Source: Porphyra umbilicalis (taxonomy: Eukaryota; Rhodophyta; Bangiophyceae; Bangiales; Bangiaceae). From it: a stretch of DNA of 64,000 bases. Of the stretch, positions 1 through 9,615 are shown one piece after another. The stretch spans positions 1 to 64,000 of the forward strand of contig KV918896.1 in the NCBI GenBank assembly GCA_002049455.2. The letters are read 5' to 3'. The number at the start of each line of letters is the position of its first letter. Position 1 is the first letter of the stretch. Made by a program: the position numbers and the translations under genes. The notes beneath the pieces were generated by a model. That model was not told the origin of the DNA and did not search any database. It saw only the letters and a program-made list of their open reading frames with translations.

Positions 1-281
1 GGCGCGGGTGATGAGCAACGCTTTGGTGACAGTCCTGTTAACTGTGTGCTCCGGACCGCGCGGCGCCACACGCTACGACGCCACCGCGTAGCTGTGGAAG
101 TCGCCATACGCGTCAACAGAGCGGCAGCAGAACGGCAACGCCGCGCAGTTGCGGTGGATCCTCCGAGCAGCCAGACGCCGCCAGTGTTAGCGACACTGGT
201 TGTGGCTCACCTCGTGAGCGGGGGCGCCAGCGGAGGCATTGATGCGACGTCCCTGGGTCGGGAGAACGGTGTTTGGTGTGA
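1..281. other. 5' flank of E(z)-like gene, no gene assigned
   Basis: GC-rich sequence at the window edge. A TGA closes the E(z) reading frame just before position 282, so any earlier exon of that gene would lie here or outside the window. A 93-codon open frame at 46-327 has no recognisable motif and I do not call it. Confidence 0.4.
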
Positions 282-3200
282 TTGTCGGGTCGGGCAGGGG
301 AGGCGGGAGTCTCAGGTGAGGTTTTAGGCGGCTACTCTCTCGATGGTGGTGCACTGCGGGTCGGCGATGTGAGGGGCATCAGCAACAAGACAATGTCGGC
401 AGCACGCTACAGGTTTGCATGTGGTGACGGGCGACTTGGGGCAGACGACATCTTGGGTCGCATATGCGAGGACCGGGCTAGGACCGGCAGGAGCGATGTC
501 GGCGGCATTGGGCGGCAGCCACCCTCAAAGCTGCGGCGTTTGTCATCGCACGGGCAGCGGGCGCGTGACCAAGGTGTCGAGCCAGGTACTGTCCGCCACG
601 CCGGTGAGACGTTCTCTAGGTGGGATACCGACGTCGGGGCTCGTTCCCTGTGGTCTCTCCCTCCACCTGGCTCAGTGCGAGTCACTTCGCTCTCAGCCGA
701 GGAGCAGCTGCCAACGCACACGTATTATGTCCCCACTCGCTTTTCTTGGCGGCGCGTTGAGGAGGACCCCGGGAAGCGGTTTGTGTCGGACTTGCGGGAC
801 ATGTGCGGCCCGTTTGCTGAGTCGGCGCGTGCCGCCTTAATGGACAGATGGGCCGGCCGGGTCGACAGCGATGCGAGTGACGCGTCCGATGATGAGGACT
901 GCGAGCAACGCGGGGTGCACTACAATCAGCTGCCCCAGCGGATGCGACGGCTTGCTGAGCGAGCTGGAGTGAGCGCGGTGACCGGGATGTTTGGACAGGG
1001 GATGGTGGTCCTGGGAGCTATTGCTACCTCACGAGGGTGCAGCACTGCTGCGGTGAGGCGCCTCGTGGCGCTCATCGAGCGTCGAGCTCGTGACCATGCG
1101 GCATTGCGGTCGAAGCGGGCCGCTTCTATCGCGCGTCGTACAGCCGTGGAGCGGCTAACCGGCGGCGCCAGTCTGGCCGTCGTACTCGGCAGTGGGGCGG
1201 TGCGTGTGCCGTCGTTGACGGCCGACGGGCGGTTGGTCGCTGCCGGACTTGGGCGCGTCGAGGCGCGGCCTGAGCGCTGGGAGGTTTCTAGGGTTGCTGC
1301 AGAGACTACCGCAGATGGGGTGGCCGCCGGGCTCCCTCGAGCGAGTCGGAGATGGGCGGTGCGGCAAGCGCTCTTGGTCGCGCGGGAGCTGTCGGTGGAA
1401 GACCGGCGAAGAGCAGACGCTCACGCAGTGCGTGCACTGCGCTCGACGAATTGGTTGCCTGTCGTCATTTCGGATGGTCGCCGCGGCTCCAGCGCGGGTG
1501 TTGCGACTGTCGGTGCTGCTGGTTGGGCGGCAGGTCGCCTTGGTGAGGACGATGGCGCTGGTGGCCATGAGATTGACACATCGGTGCTGGGGAGAGACAC
1601 GCTTTCCAGTTTGCTCTGACGTGTCTGCTTGCGGTACGCCTGCCGTCTGCACTCTACAAATCCCTCCGATCCTCTGTCGGCGCCCCCTCCCGCTATGCCT
1701 GTGCGGCCGCCGCCCGACCCATCCCGCCTCTCTCAGCGCCGTGGGAGTGACTACCACGGGAAGCAGAGAGCAACGGCGTCTGCTCCCCGAGCCATTGGTG
1801 GCGGTTTGGCCGCGGGCAGCGCCCGTGATGCGTTCTCGCGGCCACCGCAGGCCAGTGCGCGGCGTGGTGGGCCGGCGAGCTCGATTCACCATGCCATTGC
1901 CGGCGTGTCCGGTGAGTGCGGCGATTGCTGCCTTGCTTCCAAGTCTCATCGAGTAGGTGACGATGGGCACTTTGCAGCTGCCGTGGGGGCCTGGACGGCG
2001 ACCAGATTGCCCTCCTGCGCGCCGGCGCCGCCATTGTCGGCCAGGGCGACACGTGCGGGATTGCCAGATTTGTGCCTGGGCAGTCGTGTCGTGGTGGGGC
2101 TGAGTACATCCACGCTGTCGGCTTGGGTCAAGGCACCTCTTCTGCAGTCGCCGCGCCGTTGGAGGACCCGCGGCAGTCTGTCGAAAAAAGAAGTTCGACG
2201 TCGGGATCATTGGGTTTGTCGCAAGCTGCGTCGGCCCAGCGACACCGGCTTGAAGGGGCGACGGCATCGCCGGCTGAGGACGGGAGCAGTCAGGGCGGTG
2301 GCCCAGCTGTGGACTTTGTGCCGTGTTTCCATCAGGGCAAATGCACATCGGAGGTGTGTCGGTGTGCGCGAGCAGATATTCCCTGCGAAAAGTACTGCGG
2401 CTGCGCGCGCCTGCGGTGGATATCTGTCGATCCCGGTGTGCCACCGGCTGCCTCGACCAATGTCGCCGCCGCAACCGTGTCGCCTGACGGCGCAGGGGCA
2501 GCGCACGAGGGGGCGGGCCCGCCAAGTGTCAGTGACGGCTCCCACAAGGACAACGGCAGCAGCAGCTCGGCAACGCAGGACGACTCAGTGTCGGCGGACC
2601 AGGCGCGGCCACGTCCAAGCGACGGCGGAGGCACCGCGGACGAGGAGGACGCGGTGGCGGCGCACAAGGGGGTGGCGTCGCCAATCGACGTTGACGGCTC
2701 CGAGGAAGAGGAAGACGTGCTGGCGGCGCACAAGGGCGGGATGTCGCCAATCTATGTAGCCGACTCCGACGAAGAGGAAGACGCGGTGGCCGCGCACGAG
2801 GGGGCGACGTCGCCAATAGACGTCGACGCGTCTGGCGCAGAGGAGGAAACGGGGGCGGTGCACCAGGCGGCGCCGCGGCCAATCGACGTCGACGCTTGCG
2901 ACGAAGAGGAGGAATTGGCGGCGGCACACCAGTGGGCGCCGGCGCGAAGCGACGTCGGCGACACCGAGAAAGAGGGCGACAGCGACGGCTGCGCGACGCC
3001 TGGGTGGACTCCCGGTTCGCTCGCTTCCGTATCGGGATGGTCGCACCTGGAGAGCGCTCCGGCCCCCGGTTCGCGGCTTTGCTCGCGCCGCGTGTGGTGT
3101 GAATGCTCCGCGCCCGGGCGCTGCGCCACCGATGACTGTCCATGCTTCGCTTGCGACCGCGAGTGTGACCCTGATGCGTGTGGGTCCTGTGGGGCGCATT

Positions 3201-3650
3201 GGGACCCGGCGTCGGGTGTGGACGGAGAGCAGCCCTGCAGTGCCATTGGCGGGGAGAGCGATGCCACGGCGCCCCGTGTCGGTGTCTTGGCGGCTGCTGA
3301 CCCAGTCGCCGGCGGGGTCAGAGGTAGCAGGCGCTGCCGGAACGTGCAGATGCAAGTCGGCCTTCGAGTACGCCTCGTGCTGGGTCGGTCGGACGCGCAC
3401 GGCTTTGGTGTGTTTGCTGCGCAGCGGGCGGTCAAGGGGGATTTTGTCGGTGAGTATGTGGGGGAGATGGTACCGCACGATGATGCGCACACCAGAGGCC
3501 GCGTCTACGACGCACTTGGTGTCAATTACTTGTACACGCTGACGCGCTCTGTCGTCCTCGATGCGTGCCGTATTGGCAGTCGGATGCGGTACGTGAACTA
3601 CAGCAGGGTGAGGGCTAACTTGCAGCCTAAGCTGCTCAGCGTTTGTGGGT
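282..3650 (+). pseudogene. E(z)-like H3K27 methyltransferase, 5' part, interrupted
   Basis: E(z)/EZH proteins are the catalytic subunit of Polycomb repressive complex 2 and methylate histone H3 lysine 27 in the nucleus. The N-terminal frame (282-1616) has an acidic stretch like that of EZH proteins. A cysteine motif R-V-C-L-R-Y-A-C-R-L-H follows at about 1620. A SANT2-like segment (G-x-x-x-C-G-I-A-R-F-V-P-G-Q-S-C) lies at about 2000-2110. The CXC domain starts at about 2324 (C-E-K-Y-C-G-C) and resumes at about 3077-3210 (R-E-C-D-P-D-A-C-G-S-C-G). The SET domain begins at about 3350 (H-G-F-G-V-F-A-A; V-G-E-Y-V-G-E-M; G-R-V-Y-D) and is cut at 3650. Defects: in-frame TGA at 1617-1619, an apparent 1-nt slip near 1990-2003, and NYS in place of NHS at 3596. 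A possible 66-nt GT-AG intron (1912-1977) does not change frame. Homology is clear from the CXC and SET motifs; loss of function is inferred. The true start is unknown (an ATG lies at 393). Confidence 0.85.
2636..2970 (+). repeat. Acidic coding minisatellite inside the E(z) CXC domain
   Basis: Five imperfect units of about 22-24 codons, each with an acidic run (EEEED, DEEED), an A-A-H-x-G/A core and S/R-P-I-D-V-D. They lie between the two halves of the CXC cysteine domain, where other E(z) proteins have only a short spacer. Isoleucine-aspartate-valine cores next to acidic runs resemble SUMO-interacting motifs; that reading is inference. Confidence 0.7.
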
Positions 3651-4023
3651 TGTTGAGCATGGCTCAGCAATTCCATTTGTCTATACTTACCCGGTTGAGC
3701 ATTGGGACTCAGATTTGGGTATTTACCTATGCACTTGTTGTATGTTTTGTACTTGTGTGTACTTGATTTGTTGGTCTCGTAGTGGGCACTCTCTGCTGGG
3801 GTGAGCTCGGGGGGGGGGGCTTGTGTGGGGAGGTGCATGCCCCGTTCTGGGAGGTGCGCCGCGGCCCGTGCGCACTGAGAACTGAGGCACGTGGGTGTGC
3901 TCCGAGAGCGGGCTGCCCGACGACCTGTCCTGGGGCCGCCTGGGGTACATTAGGTGGCTGGACACGGCCCAGGACCTCTGCCATAGTAAAATAACGCACC
4001 CACTTGACCACACCGACTTCACA
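3651..4023 (+). repeat. 5' LTR of copia element
   Basis: 373 bp, TG...CA ended, aligns along its whole length with 9242-9615 and 50502-50873. Differences from the 3' LTR are in a G-run near 3810 and a few single bases. Confidence 0.97.
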
Positions 4024-4037
4024 GGTTATGGGCCCAG
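4024..4037 (+). promoter_or_regulatory. Primer-binding site, half-tRNA iMet type
   Basis: Directly after the 5' LTR the sequence GGTTATGGGCCCAG is the exact reverse complement of the anticodon stem-loop of eukaryotic initiator tRNA-Met (CTGGGCCCATAACC), not of a tRNA 3' end. Drosophila copia and yeast Ty5 prime from the 5' half of tRNA-iMet cut in the anticodon loop, so the same mode is inferred here. Confidence 0.85.
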
Positions 4038-4179
4038 TGTCGCTGGTGGTCATCGTCGTCTTCCGTGCGGTTGTTGGCGGGACGACCTTGGTTGGGTTGC
4101 CGTGTGTTCCAGCGTCGGGCAGGTGGGTATAGCCTCCCACGTCGTCAGTGCCGCGCCTGCTGGCGTGGTTGTCATCGTC

Positions 4180-7100
4180 ATGTCGGAGTACGGCCGCTAC
4201 GCTGGCCCTCGCTTCGCGCAGCTGGAAGACGACTACAAGGTCTGGGCTGTGTACTGCCGTGCACAGATGATCAAGGAGAAGGTTTGGGCTGCCGTTGTGA
4301 CGGACCGCCCCGCGTCTGGGAGCGGTGCCAAGAGCGACGTTGCAGCTGAGGCGTGGGACCTCATGAACGAGTCGGCCCTGGCGACTATCCAGATGTCGGT
4401 CAAGCCGGTTCATCTTTATTCGGTGACGGCGGTCAGTACGGCCAAGGAGGCGTGGGATGCGCTCAAGGACATCTTTGAGGCGCGGGACAACGCACGCCTG
4501 CTGCAGCTCATGCATGAGCTGAGCAACCTCAAGAAAGGCAGCGTCGAGAACATCATCAAGTACACGTCTCGCGCCAAGGGCATCCGTCAAGAGCTCTCCA
4601 TGCTGGGAAATCAGGTGGACGAGAACGCGCTTGTCCTGCAGATCCTGTCGGGCCTTCCGGCCGAGTATGACATGATCAAGACCGTTCTGGAGAACATGGA
4701 CGGGAAGCGCAACCTCGCTGACGTGAGCGCCAAGCTGCTCACTGTGGAGCAGCGGGGGAGCCATGGGCGGTCGTCCTCGGCGACCGGCGTCAAGTCAAAA
4801 GCGTTTGCGGCAACGGCTTCTAAGAAGCCGTGGGACAAGCGCGCGGTCGTGTGCTACTGCTGCGACAAGAAGGGGCACATGAAGCGCGACTGTATCAAGA
4901 AGAAGGCCGACGACGCCAAGGGCAACAAGAAGCCAAATGGCGGGCGTCGTGAGGGTGGCGGTGGAGGTGGTGCACCTCCCCGCGCCGCATTGGCCTACGC
5001 TGCGTCGGCAGGCCAGGCCGGGAAGCTCAACGCTTCCGGGAGCACCAGCGGGTCCTCGACCTGGGTGTTGGACTCGGGTGCGACCAACCATATGGCCGCC
5101 CAGGACGCGGGTTTCACCGTCAAGATGACGGGGAGCGGGGCCAAGGTCACTCTAGCTGACGGCCACAAGGTGCCCATCAAGGAGCACGGATACGCGTCCA
5201 TGGACGTGGGGAAGGGAATCACCACGGCTCGCATGGTCCTCGATGAGGCCATGCTTGTGCCGGATCTGACAGACAACCTTCTGTCGGTCCGAGCGCTCGA
5301 CCGCTGTGGCGGTGCCGTGGTGTTCGTTGGCGACGCCTGCTATATCCTCAGTGATGGGGAAGCGGTGCTCGCGAGCGGAGTTTTGAGCAACGCATCTGTC
5401 GTCGGCTCGGTCAACGAGTCGGAGAGCTACGTGCTCAAGGTGACTCCGGTCACGGCATCGGCCAGAGCCGCCTCCACGCACATGGACGGCGAGGCAGAGC
5501 TGTGGCACCGCCGGTTCAACCACTTGGGTTTCGAGAACCTCAAGCGTGTGGTTGGGATGGTCGATGGGATTCCATCGACGGTAGCCGACGCCAAGCGCGT
5601 TCCTGGTACGGTATGCGTGCCTTGTGTCGACGGAAAGATGGCGCGTTCTCCGCATCATCGCTCGACAACGACCACCACCAAGTGCGAGTTGGTTCACACG
5701 GACGTTGATGGGCCGTTGACGGCGTCGCTGGGCGGCTCTGTCTACTTCGTGACTCTGATGGAAGACTCCACTGGGTTCATCACGGCGACGCCCATCAAGT
5801 CCAAGGGCATGGTTCCGGATGTCCTCAATGCCCGCATCAAGCAGCTAGAGACCCTAACTGGGCTTAAGGTGAAGCGGGTTCGTCACGATGGCGCCAAGGA
5901 GTACGTGAGCCGCGACCTCCAAGCCTGGTATGAAGACAAAGGCATTACGTCTGAGAAGACGGCGCCGTACTCTTCGCAGCAGAACGGGAAGGCAGAGCGC
6001 GCCAACCGGTACATCATGGAGCGCGTCCGTGCGGCTCTTCTGGACGCCGGAGCGGAAGAGGAGCTGTGGGCTGAGGCTTTGTCATCCGTCATCCACGTGC
6101 TCAACCGATCCCCCAAGGCGGGTCAAGATGTGACCCCGCTGGAAGCCCTCACGGGGAGACGCCCCGACGTGAAGGGGTTTCGGGTCTGGGGGAGCCGGGC
6201 ATGGGCTCTGAAGCCCAAGCAGCAGCAGCGAAAGCTGGAACCCAGGACCGACGTCGGCCGTTTTGTCGGCTACACTGTTGGTGGCAAGGCCTACCGCATC
6301 ATAGAGGATGGCTCAAACAAGGTCTTTGAGCGCCGAGATGTGCTCATGGAGGAGACCTCAAGCAAAGCCATCAAGATGACCTCTGTCCCTGGCTCTGCTT
6401 CCACCCCTTTCCTGACCAGTCAGACGGATGGTGACAAGGAGGACGGCGCCATGGACATGCTGGAAGCGGAAGCCGCAAGCGGGGACGAGTATACCTCGCA
6501 GCAGTCGTCAGAGAGCGACGTTGAGCCGGACGAGGCTTCCGGACTCGACGCAGAAGACGGAGATGACAATGACGCCGGCGAGGACGCGGCGGATCATGAT
6601 GGACACGACGTGCTGTCTGGATCCACCACAGAGAGTGGTGACGACGGGGTGCAAGCACTCCGGCGGTCGAAGCGCAAGCCGGCACGCAAGGTTACCTGGT
6701 GGGAGCGTAACCCAAAGGCATACGCTGCAGAAGGACCCAAGGGCGGAGATCCGTCGGGATGGGACCTGACCAAGGCGCCAGCCAATGCGAAGGAGGCGCG
6801 TGCGCGATGGGACTGGCCGCGTTGGAAGGCGGCTGAGAAAGAAGAGTACCTCGCACACAAGAAGCTTGGTACCTGGTCCAATACCAGGAGCAGCAACAAG
6901 CGTAAGGCTGTCAAAACGCGGTACGTGTACGACATCAAGCACGATGCTGAGGGCAACATGACTCGGTACAAGGCGCGACTGGTGGCGCAGGGCTTCAACC
7001 AAGTGCCGGGGCGCGACTTTGATGAGACATGGGCACCAGTGCCGAGCTCGGCCACGACACGCGCGCTCTTCGCGGTGGCGGCGGCCAAGGACTGGGAAGT

Positions 7101-8364
7101 TCACCACGTGGATGTGAAGACGGCCTTCCTCAACGCAAAGATGGACAAGGAGATGTACATCAAGCTTCCGGTCGGAGCCGAGCCGGGGGAGGAAGGTGAT
7201 GTCCGCCGTCTGAACCTGGCTCTCTATGGGACCAAACAGGCGGGACGATTGTGGGGCATCAAGCTTAACAAAGAGCTCAATGCCATCGGAGCGGTCCGGT
7301 CCAAGGTGGACCCGTGCCTCTACACGTGGAGCCACCCTGTGCACGGGCTTGTCTACATCCTCGTCTACGTGGACGATCTCATTGTGGCTGGAAAAAGCCT
7401 CGAAGGGGTCCAGATGGTCAAGGCCTCGCTGTCGGCGTCTTTCGACGTGCGCGACATGGGTGAGGTCAAGGACTTCATTGGCATGAAGGTCATGCGAGAT
7501 CGGGCTGCCAAGGTGATCACCCTGAGCAATCCGGGGCATGTCAGTTCCCTGCTTGAGGCTTCCCAGATGGACAAGTCTGCGCCTAACAAGACGCCCATGG
7601 TGGCAGGTGCCAAGCTTTGCAAGACGGGGGAGAATCTACTGCCCGAGGGCAACCGGTACGCCGAGCTTGTTGGCTCGTTGCTGTACCTCTCCACGACGAC
7701 GAGGCCGGACATTGCCTTTGCCGTGGGCGTGCCCTCCCGCTACATGTCATGCCCCGAGGAGGACCACATGCGCGCGGCCAAGGGGGTGCTCCGATATCTT
7801 CGCGGGGCTACGCGACTAGGGGTCGTGTACGGCGACGACAAGCCTCTCCAAGGGTACGTTGACGCAGACTGGGCAGGCGATATTGACGCTCGTCGGTCGA
7901 CGACGGGCTTTGTCTTCACCCTCAATGGCGGGCCGATATCGTGGACGAGCAAGCGCCAGTCGACCGTGGCGACGTCAACGGCCGAGGCCGAGTACGTCGC
8001 CGCCGCTATGGCGACCAAGGAGGCGCTGTGGCTGCGCAAACTTCTGTCGGAGCTGGGCGTCGACGGGGACGCCGTGCCCATGGGGGAGGACAACCAGGCG
8101 TGCCTCGCTTTGGTCAACAATCCCGAAGCCACCGGGCGTACCAAGCACGTAGACGTTGCGTACCACATGGTGCGCGACTACGTCGCGCGTGGGGAGGTTG
8201 CCTTCTACTTTCTTCCCAGCGCCGACATGCCCGCAGATGGCATGACGAAGCCACTGCCGGCCCCGGCGTTCACCACATTCCGGGGCGTCATCGGCGTTGG
8301 CTCGGATCTGGGCACTTCGGGGAGTAGCGGCACGCGGGCCCTACGTCCTGCGCCGCAGTGCTGA
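4180..8364 (+). CDS. Copia gag-pol polyprotein
   Basis: 1,394-residue polyprotein from the ATG at 4180; the frame is open further upstream but earlier codons overlap LTR and leader. Gag (UBN2-type) occupies about residues 1-205. A CCHC zinc knuckle (C-Y-C-C-x4-H-x4-C) is near residue 222. The protease signature L-D-S-G-A-T is near 296. A GAG-pre-integrase finger has H-R-R-F-N-H and C-V-P-C. The integrase triad is D in H-T-D-V-D-G near 507, D in R-H-D-G-A near 568 and E in N-G-K-A-E-R near 604. Reverse transcriptase has V-D-V-K-T-A-F-L-N and Y-V-D-D near 1063. RNase H has V-D-A-D-W, S-T-A-E-A-E-Y and D-N-Q-A. No stop or frameshift interrupts it, so the element may be competent. Gag and pol are fused in one frame, as is common in this superfamily. 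Confidence 0.96.
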   Translation: MSEYGRYAGPRFAQLEDDYKVWAVYCRAQMIKEKVWAAVVTDRPASGSGAKSDVAAEAWDLMNESALATIQMSVKPVHLYSVTAVSTAKEAWDALKDIFEARDNARLLQLMHELSNLKKGSVENIIKYTSRAKGIRQELSMLGNQVDENALVLQILSGLPAEYDMIKTVLENMDGKRNLADVSAKLLTVEQRGSHGRSSSATGVKSKAFAATASKKPWDKRAVVCYCCDKKGHMKRDCIKKKADDAKGNKKPNGGRREGGGGGGAPPRAALAYAASAGQAGKLNASGSTSGSSTWVLDSGATNHMAAQDAGFTVKMTGSGAKVTLADGHKVPIKEHGYASMDVGKGITTARMVLDEAMLVPDLTDNLLSVRALDRCGGAVVFVGDACYILSDGEAVLASGVLSNASVVGSVNESESYVLKVTPVTASARAASTHMDGEAELWHRRFNHLGFENLKRVVGMVDGIPSTVADAKRVPGTVCVPCVDGKMARSPHHRSTTTTTKCELVHTDVDGPLTASLGGSVYFVTLMEDSTGFITATPIKSKGMVPDVLNARIKQLETLTGLKVKRVRHDGAKEYVSRDLQAWYEDKGITSEKTAPYSSQQNGKAERANRYIMERVRAALLDAGAEEELWAEALSSVIHVLNRSPKAGQDVTPLEALTGRRPDVKGFRVWGSRAWALKPKQQQRKLEPRTDVGRFVGYTVGGKAYRIIEDGSNKVFERRDVLMEETSSKAIKMTSVPGSASTPFLTSQTDGDKEDGAMDMLEAEAASGDEYTSQQSSESDVEPDEASGLDAEDGDDNDAGEDAADHDGHDVLSGSTTESGDDGVQALRRSKRKPARKVTWWERNPKAYAAEGPKGGDPSGWDLTKAPANAKEARARWDWPRWKAAEKEEYLAHKKLGTWSNTRSSNKRKAVKTRYVYDIKHDAEGNMTRYKARLVAQGFNQVPGRDFDETWAPVPSSATTRALFAVAAAKDWEVHHVDVKTAFLNAKMDKEMYIKLPVGAEPGEEGDVRRLNLALYGTKQAGRLWGIKLNKELNAIGAVRSKVDPCLYTWSHPVHGLVYILVYVDDLIVAGKSLEGVQMVKASLSASFDVRDMGEVKDFIGMKVMRDRAAKVITLSNPGHVSSLLEASQMDKSAPNKTPMVAGAKLCKTGENLLPEGNRYAELVGSLLYLSTTTRPDIAFAVGVPSRYMSCPEEDHMRAAKGVLRYLRGATRLGVVYGDDKPLQGYVDADWAGDIDARRSTTGFVFTLNGGPISWTSKRQSTVATSTAEAEYVAAAMATKEALWLRKLLSELGVDGDAVPMGEDNQACLALVNNPEATGRTKHVDVAYHMVRDYVARGEVAFYFLPSADMPADGMTKPLPAPAFTTFRGVIGVGSDLGTSGSSGTRALRPAPQC

Positions 8365-9233
8365 ACCCCCTCGGGGGGGCGGCGGTTGGCGGCGGAGTGG
8401 CGGTGTCGGCGGCCCGGAACGGCTTCGGGTCGATTGGGCGGTTTACGGCGAAGTCGGGGGCTGGGCTGTATCAGTACAGCCCTCCTCGGAATCAGGATCC
8501 GATTGTCGGCGGGCTGTACTGATACAGCCCGAGTCGGATTCGTGCCGAAATTCGTCGATCAAGTCGACGTTTCGCCGATCGAGTCGGGGGCGGCCGGTCG
8601 AATCGATGTCTACCGAACGTTTCGTCGGACGATCCGATCAACATTGGACGACCGCGTCAATTCGATTTTCGGCTGGGCGGTAGCCGTTACGGCTGTACTG
8701 ATACAGCTCCAGGCCCTTGCATCGCTACGAAGGCAGCGGCTTGCGTCGCCTGTACGCCGACTGGGTGGCCTGCGGAGGTCGGGCGGTCGGCTAAGGGCTT
8801 CTCCGATGCTGTCCGCGTCGACCGAGGCGGACTTGGCGGACATCGTTGGTTTTTGTTTTAAGTGGCGGGGGGAGGGCTGTACTGATACAGCCCAGCTTCA
8901 TGCGTCTCTACCAAGTCGGCGGTTTGCGTCGACTTTGCGGCGGTTGGGCGGCTTGCGGCGGCCTGGCGGTCGGCTGGCGGGTGCTCTGATGCTGTCCGAG
9001 TCGGCGGTTGTCGACTTGGCGGTGGGCGGTTTTTTGGCCCACATCGCGTTTTGCGGCCAAGTCGGGGAGGGGGGGTTCTGTATCAGTACAGCCCAAAACT
9101 GATATGGCTTCCCGAGGAGGGCTGTACTGCTACAGCCCGGGCCCGAGCAGCGGCGATCGGGAAGCCAAATCAAGCTGTCAGCCGGAAGCTGGGCTACCTT
9201 GCATCCGGACTCCGGAACCGTCACAATGTAATT
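8365..9233 (+). repeat. Copia 3' noncoding region with six palindromic repeats
   Basis: About 870 bp between the pol stop and the polypurine tract has no coding signature. It holds six near-identical palindromes of the type GGCTGTACTGATACAGCC, in both orientations of the centre, at about 8463, 8511, 8691, 8874, 9078 and 9118. They are absent from the LTRs and the coding part. Confidence 0.75.
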
Positions 9234-9241
9234 GGGGGGAG
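9234..9241 (+). promoter_or_regulatory. Polypurine tract of copia element
   Basis: GGGGGGAG lies immediately before the 3' LTR, the position and composition expected of the plus-strand primer of an LTR retrotransposon. Confidence 0.85.
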
Positions 9242-9615
9242 TGTTGAGCATGGCTCAGCAATTCCATTTGTCTATACTTACCCGGTTGAGCATTGGGACT
9301 TAGTTTTGGGTATTTACCTATGCACTTGTTGTATGTTTTGTACTTGTGTGTACTTGATTTGTTGGTCTCGTAGTGAGCACTCTCTGCTGGGGTGAGCTCG
9401 GGTGGGGGGGACTTGTGTGGGGAGGTGCATGCCCCGTTCTGGGAGGTGCGCCGCGGCCCGTGCGCACTGAGAACTGAGGCACGTGGGTGTGCTCCGAGAG
9501 CGGGCTGCCCGACGACCTGTCCTGGGGCCGCCTGGGGTACATTAGGTGGCTGGACACGGCCCAGGACCTCTGCCATAGTAAAATAACGCACCCACTTGAC
9601 CACAACGACTTCACA
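9242..9615 (+). repeat. 3' LTR of copia element
   Basis: 374 bp, begins TGTTGAGC, ends TTCACA, followed by TSD copy TGGGT at 9616-9620. Confidence 0.97.

Larger units (their letters stand above)
3651..9615 (+). mobile_element. Full-length Ty1/copia LTR retrotransposon
   Basis: 5,965-bp element with two near-identical LTRs, a primer-binding site, one long gag-pol frame, a polypurine tract and a perfect 5-bp target duplication TGGGT (3646-3650 and 9616-9620). LTRs begin TGTTGAGC and end TTCACA. Domain order is gag, protease, integrase, reverse transcriptase, RNase H, which is the Ty1/copia order (integrase before RT). The LTRs differ at only about 6-7 positions by eye, mostly in a G run, so the insertion is recent. 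It lies in the SET domain of the E(z)-like gene, in the same orientation. A solo LTR of the same family is at 50502-50873. Confidence 0.97.

Noticed and set aside
1912-1977. 66-nt GT-AG intron as an explanation of the E(z) frame change
   Set aside because: Its length is divisible by three, so splicing it does not move the reading frame; the one-base slip near 2000 is still needed.
6508-7539. 343-codon antisense frame in the copia element
   Set aside because: Complement of the conserved integrase-RT frame; shadow caused by high GC at third positions.
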